DNA from: WHTB01 sp050699035
GTDB taxonomy: Bacteria > Actinomycetota > Actinomycetes > Propionibacteriales > Nocardioidaceae
Reading direction: 5' to 3'
Assembly: GCA_050699035.1 (NCBI GenBank)
Contig: JBOHDE010000173.1
Coordinates: 1 to 8,431 of the forward strand
DNA: 8,431 bases
In this document: positions 6,308 to 8,431 of the stretch, piece by piece
How positions within the stretch are numbered: position 1 is the stretch's first letter
How the letters are laid out: every line of letters starts with the position of its first letter
Notes under the pieces: generated by a model
Seen by the model: only the letters and a program-made list of their open reading frames with translations
Told to the model about the DNA's origin: nothing
Database searches by the model: none
Translations under genes and position numbers: made by a program

Positions 6308-6332
6308 ATAGGGGATTGGAACGGAGCCGCCC
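6275..6332. repeat. Imperfect direct repeat overlapping the terminator hairpin
   Basis: CCAATAGG, one base, TTGGAACGG and GGGCGCCC (6275-6300) recur 30 bases later as CCAATAGG, three bases, TTGGAACGG and AGCCGCCC (6305-6332). The first unit includes the loop and 3' arm of the big hairpin. The second unit can fold only a short CCAAT/ATTGG stem (6305-6309 with 6315-6319). The pattern suggests local duplication followed by decay of one copy. Confidence 0.65.
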
Positions 6333-6338
6333 AGTCGG

Positions 6339-8431
6339 TCAGGTCCCGGTGAGGTGCTCTGGCCGCACCGGGATGCGGGTCAACTCGAGCCCGGTCGCGG
6401 CCCGGATCGCCGCCACGATGGCCGGCGTCGACGAGATGGTCGGCGGCTCGCCGACCCCGCGCAGGCCGTACGGCGCGTGCGGGTCGGCCAGCTCGAGCAC
6501 CTCCACCTGCATCGGCGGCATGTCGAGGATGGTCGGGATCAGGTAGTCGGTGAACGACGGGTTGCGCAGCAGCCCGTCGACGACCTGGATCTCCTCCATC
6601 ACGGCGAGCCCGAGGCCCTGGGCACTGCCGCCGTGGATCTGGCCGACGACCGCCTGCGGGTTCATCGCCCGGCCGACGTCTTGGGCACAGTCCAGCGCCA
6701 CCACCTTGACCAGGCCGAGCTCGGTGTCGACGTCCACGACGGCACGGTGCGCCGCGAACGCGAGCTGGACGTGCGGGCTGCCCTGGCCGGTCTCGGGGTC
6801 CAGCGGGGTCGTCGGCCGGTGCCGCCACTCGACGGTCTCCTCGACCGGCCCGTCGGCCAGCAGCTCCCGCAACGGCAGGTCGCCCGGTGCGCCGACGTAC
6901 CCGGGGCGCCGCTCCAGCAGCCGCTTGCGGACCTGCTGGCAGACCGCCTGGACGGCACCACCGGTGACGTAGGTCTGCCGCGACGCGGAGGTGGACCCGG
7001 CGCTGCCGACCGAGGTGTCGGCCGGCTCGATCGTCACCTGCTGCACGCCCAGCTCGGTCCGAGCGATCTGCGCCAGCAGCGTCACCAGGCCCTGCCCGAC
7101 CTCGACCGCCGCAGTGCGGACGGACGCGACCGGCTCACCGGCGACGAGCTCGAGCCGCACCCGGGCCGTCGAGTAGTCGTCGAACCCCTCCGAGAAGCAG
7201 ATGTTCTTGATGCCGACGCCGTAGCCCACCCCCCGCACGACGCCTTCGCCGTGGGTGGAGTTGGACACGCCTCCGGGCATCGAGCGCAGGTCCCCGGACG
7301 ACGGTGGCGGCATCGGCAGGTCGTGGACCCGCCGGACCAGCTCGGCCACCGGCGCAGCCGAGTCGATCAGCTGGCCCGCGGCGGTCGTGCCCCCCTCGGC
7401 GAGGCCGTTGCGGACCCGGATCTCGACCGGGTCGATGCCGACCGCCACGGCGAGCCGGTCCATCTGTGACTCGTACCCGAAGGCCGCCTGCACGGCGCCG
7501 AACCCGCGCATCGCACCGCACGGCGGGTTGTTGGTGTAGACGCCGTAGCTGTCGATCGTGACGTTGTCGACGGCGTACGGACCGGAGCCGAGCGTGGCGG
7601 CGTTCGCGACGACGGCGGGTGTGCTCGACGCGTACGCGCCGCCGTCGAGGATGATCTCCGCCTTGACGTAGACGAGCCGGCCGTCGCGGTCGGCGCCGTG
7701 CTCGTAGTGCATCCGGGCGGGATGCCGGTGGACGTGGCCGAAGAACGACTCCTCGCGCGAGTAGACGATCTTGACCGGCCGGCGGGTGCGCAGCGCGAGC
7801 ATGCACGCGTGCACCTGCATCGAGAGGTCCTCGCGGGCACCGAAGGCCCCGCCGACGCCCGACGACGTGATGCGCACCTGGTCCTCGTCGAGCCCGAGCG
7901 CGGGCGCGATCTGGCCTCGGTCCACGTGCAGCCACTGGGTCGCCACGAACAGGTCGACGCTGCCGTCATCCGCCGGCACCGCGAGGCCGGACTCCGGCCC
8001 GAGGAAGGCCTGGTCCTGCATCCCGACCTCGTAGTCCGCGGTGACGACGACGTCGGCCCGCACCGCCGCGCTGCCCTTACGGATGCGTACGTGCCGCACC
8101 AGGTTGCCGTCCGGGTGCAGCCACGGCGTCGCCTGGTCGAGTGCGGTCGACGAGTCGACGACCGGGTCGAGCAGGTCGTACTCGACGTCGACCATCGCCA
8201 CCGCCCGCCGCGCGGTCTCCGGATGGTCGGCCGCGACGATGGCGACCGGCTCGCCCTGGTAGCGGACCAGGTCGGACGCGAGCACCGGCTGGTCCTTGTG
8301 CTCGAGGCCGTAGGCGTTGCGACCCGGCACGTCCTCGTGCGTGAGTACGGCGAACACGCCGGTCGCCGCGAGCGCCCGGCTGGTGTCCAGGTGGACGATC
8401 CGGGCGTACGCGTGCGGACTCCGCAGCGTCG
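6339..8431 (-). CDS. pucD: Xanthine dehydrogenase molybdopterin-binding subunit, PucD type (5' truncated)
   Basis: This is the large, molybdenum-cofactor subunit of a xanthine dehydrogenase-family enzyme, which oxidises hypoxanthine and xanthine to urate together with FAD and 2Fe-2S subunits. The frame stays open to the window edge. The GTG at 8357 is internal, because family sequence (SPHAYARIVHLDTSRALAA) continues upstream of it. About 696 residues are visible of an expected 750-800. Counting from 8357: MQDQAFLGPESGLAVP (113-128), GVGGAFGAREDLSMQ (167-181), GAMRGFGAVQAAF (281-293), cofactor-binding GQG (421-423) and SASRQTYVTGGAV (457-469). The catalytic glutamate is Glu637 in RGVGEPP (codon 6447-6449), the equivalent of bovine Glu1261. 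GVGEPP argues for xanthine dehydrogenase rather than CO dehydrogenase, and the overall sequence resembles actinobacterial PucD. It is convergent with the fab operon and shares the hairpin at 6255-6307. The other subunits should lie upstream, beyond the window. Substrate is inferred from the family. Confidence 0.88.
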   Translation of the reverse strand, partial: TLRSPHAYARIVHLDTSRALAATGVFAVLTHEDVPGRNAYGLEHKDQPVLASDLVRYQGEPVAIVAADHPETARRAVAMVDVEYDLLDPVVDSSTALDQATPWLHPDGNLVRHVRIRKGSAAVRADVVVTADYEVGMQDQAFLGPESGLAVPADDGSVDLFVATQWLHVDRGQIAPALGLDEDQVRITSSGVGGAFGAREDLSMQVHACMLALRTRRPVKIVYSREESFFGHVHRHPARMHYEHGADRDGRLVYVKAEIILDGGAYASSTPAVVANAATLGSGPYAVDNVTIDSYGVYTNNPPCGAMRGFGAVQAAFGYESQMDRLAVAVGIDPVEIRVRNGLAEGGTTAAGQLIDSAAPVAELVRRVHDLPMPPPSSGDLRSMPGGVSNSTHGEGVVRGVGYGVGIKNICFSEGFDDYSTARVRLELVAGEPVASVRTAAVEVGQGLVTLLAQIARTELGVQQVTIEPADTSVGSAGSTSASRQTYVTGGAVQAVCQQVRKRLLERRPGYVGAPGDLPLRELLADGPVEETVEWRHRPTTPLDPETGQGSPHVQLAFAAHRAVVDVDTELGLVKVVALDCAQDVGRAMNPQAVVGQIHGGSAQGLGLAVMEEIQVVDGLLRNPSFTDYLIPTILDMPPMQVEVLELADPHAPYGLRGVGEPPTISSTPAIVAAIRAATGLELTRIPVRPEHLTGT

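Noticed and set aside
6354..7469. 371-codon plus-strand open frame opposite the xanthine dehydrogenase gene
   Set aside because: Shadow frame; the minus strand carries clear family motifs including GVGEPP.

Overview
The window is GC-rich throughout, its codons mostly end in G or C, and it uses GTG starts. The gene set is the type II fatty acid synthase locus of a high-GC Actinobacterium. The regulator type, the order fabD-fabH-acpP-fabF and the near-Streptomyces ACP point to that phylum. I cannot assign a genus.

Left part (1-6239, + strand): the 3' end of a PucR/CdaR-type regulator matching Streptomyces FasR is followed by fabD, fabH, acpP, fabF and an acyl-CoA carboxylase carboxyltransferase of the AccD6 type. 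Together they make malonyl-CoA (AccD6 with partner subunits not in this window), load it on ACP (FabD, AcpP), start the chain (FabH) and extend it (FabF). fabD and fabH overlap by 4 bases and fabF and accD are 13 bases apart. acpP, in contrast, sits between two spacers of 91 and 87 bases that hold strong RNA hairpins. A palindrome between fasR and fabD (841-859) is a candidate operator.

Right part (6339-8431, - strand): the 3' part of a molybdopterin-binding xanthine dehydrogenase subunit of the PucD type (purine catabolism), convergent with the fab operon and cut by the window edge. Between the two converging units lies a perfect 23-bp inverted repeat (6255-6307), partly re-duplicated next to it, which probably serves as a two-way terminator.

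The most unusual point is the FabD protein. Behind a complete malonyltransferase domain it carries about 75 residues that read as a biotinyl/lipoyl carrier domain, with Arg where the modified Lys should be. This lies in the same operon as a biotin-dependent carboxyltransferase. The rest is a fairly standard actinobacterial core-metabolism region. I see no mobile elements, CRISPR arrays, tRNA or rRNA.
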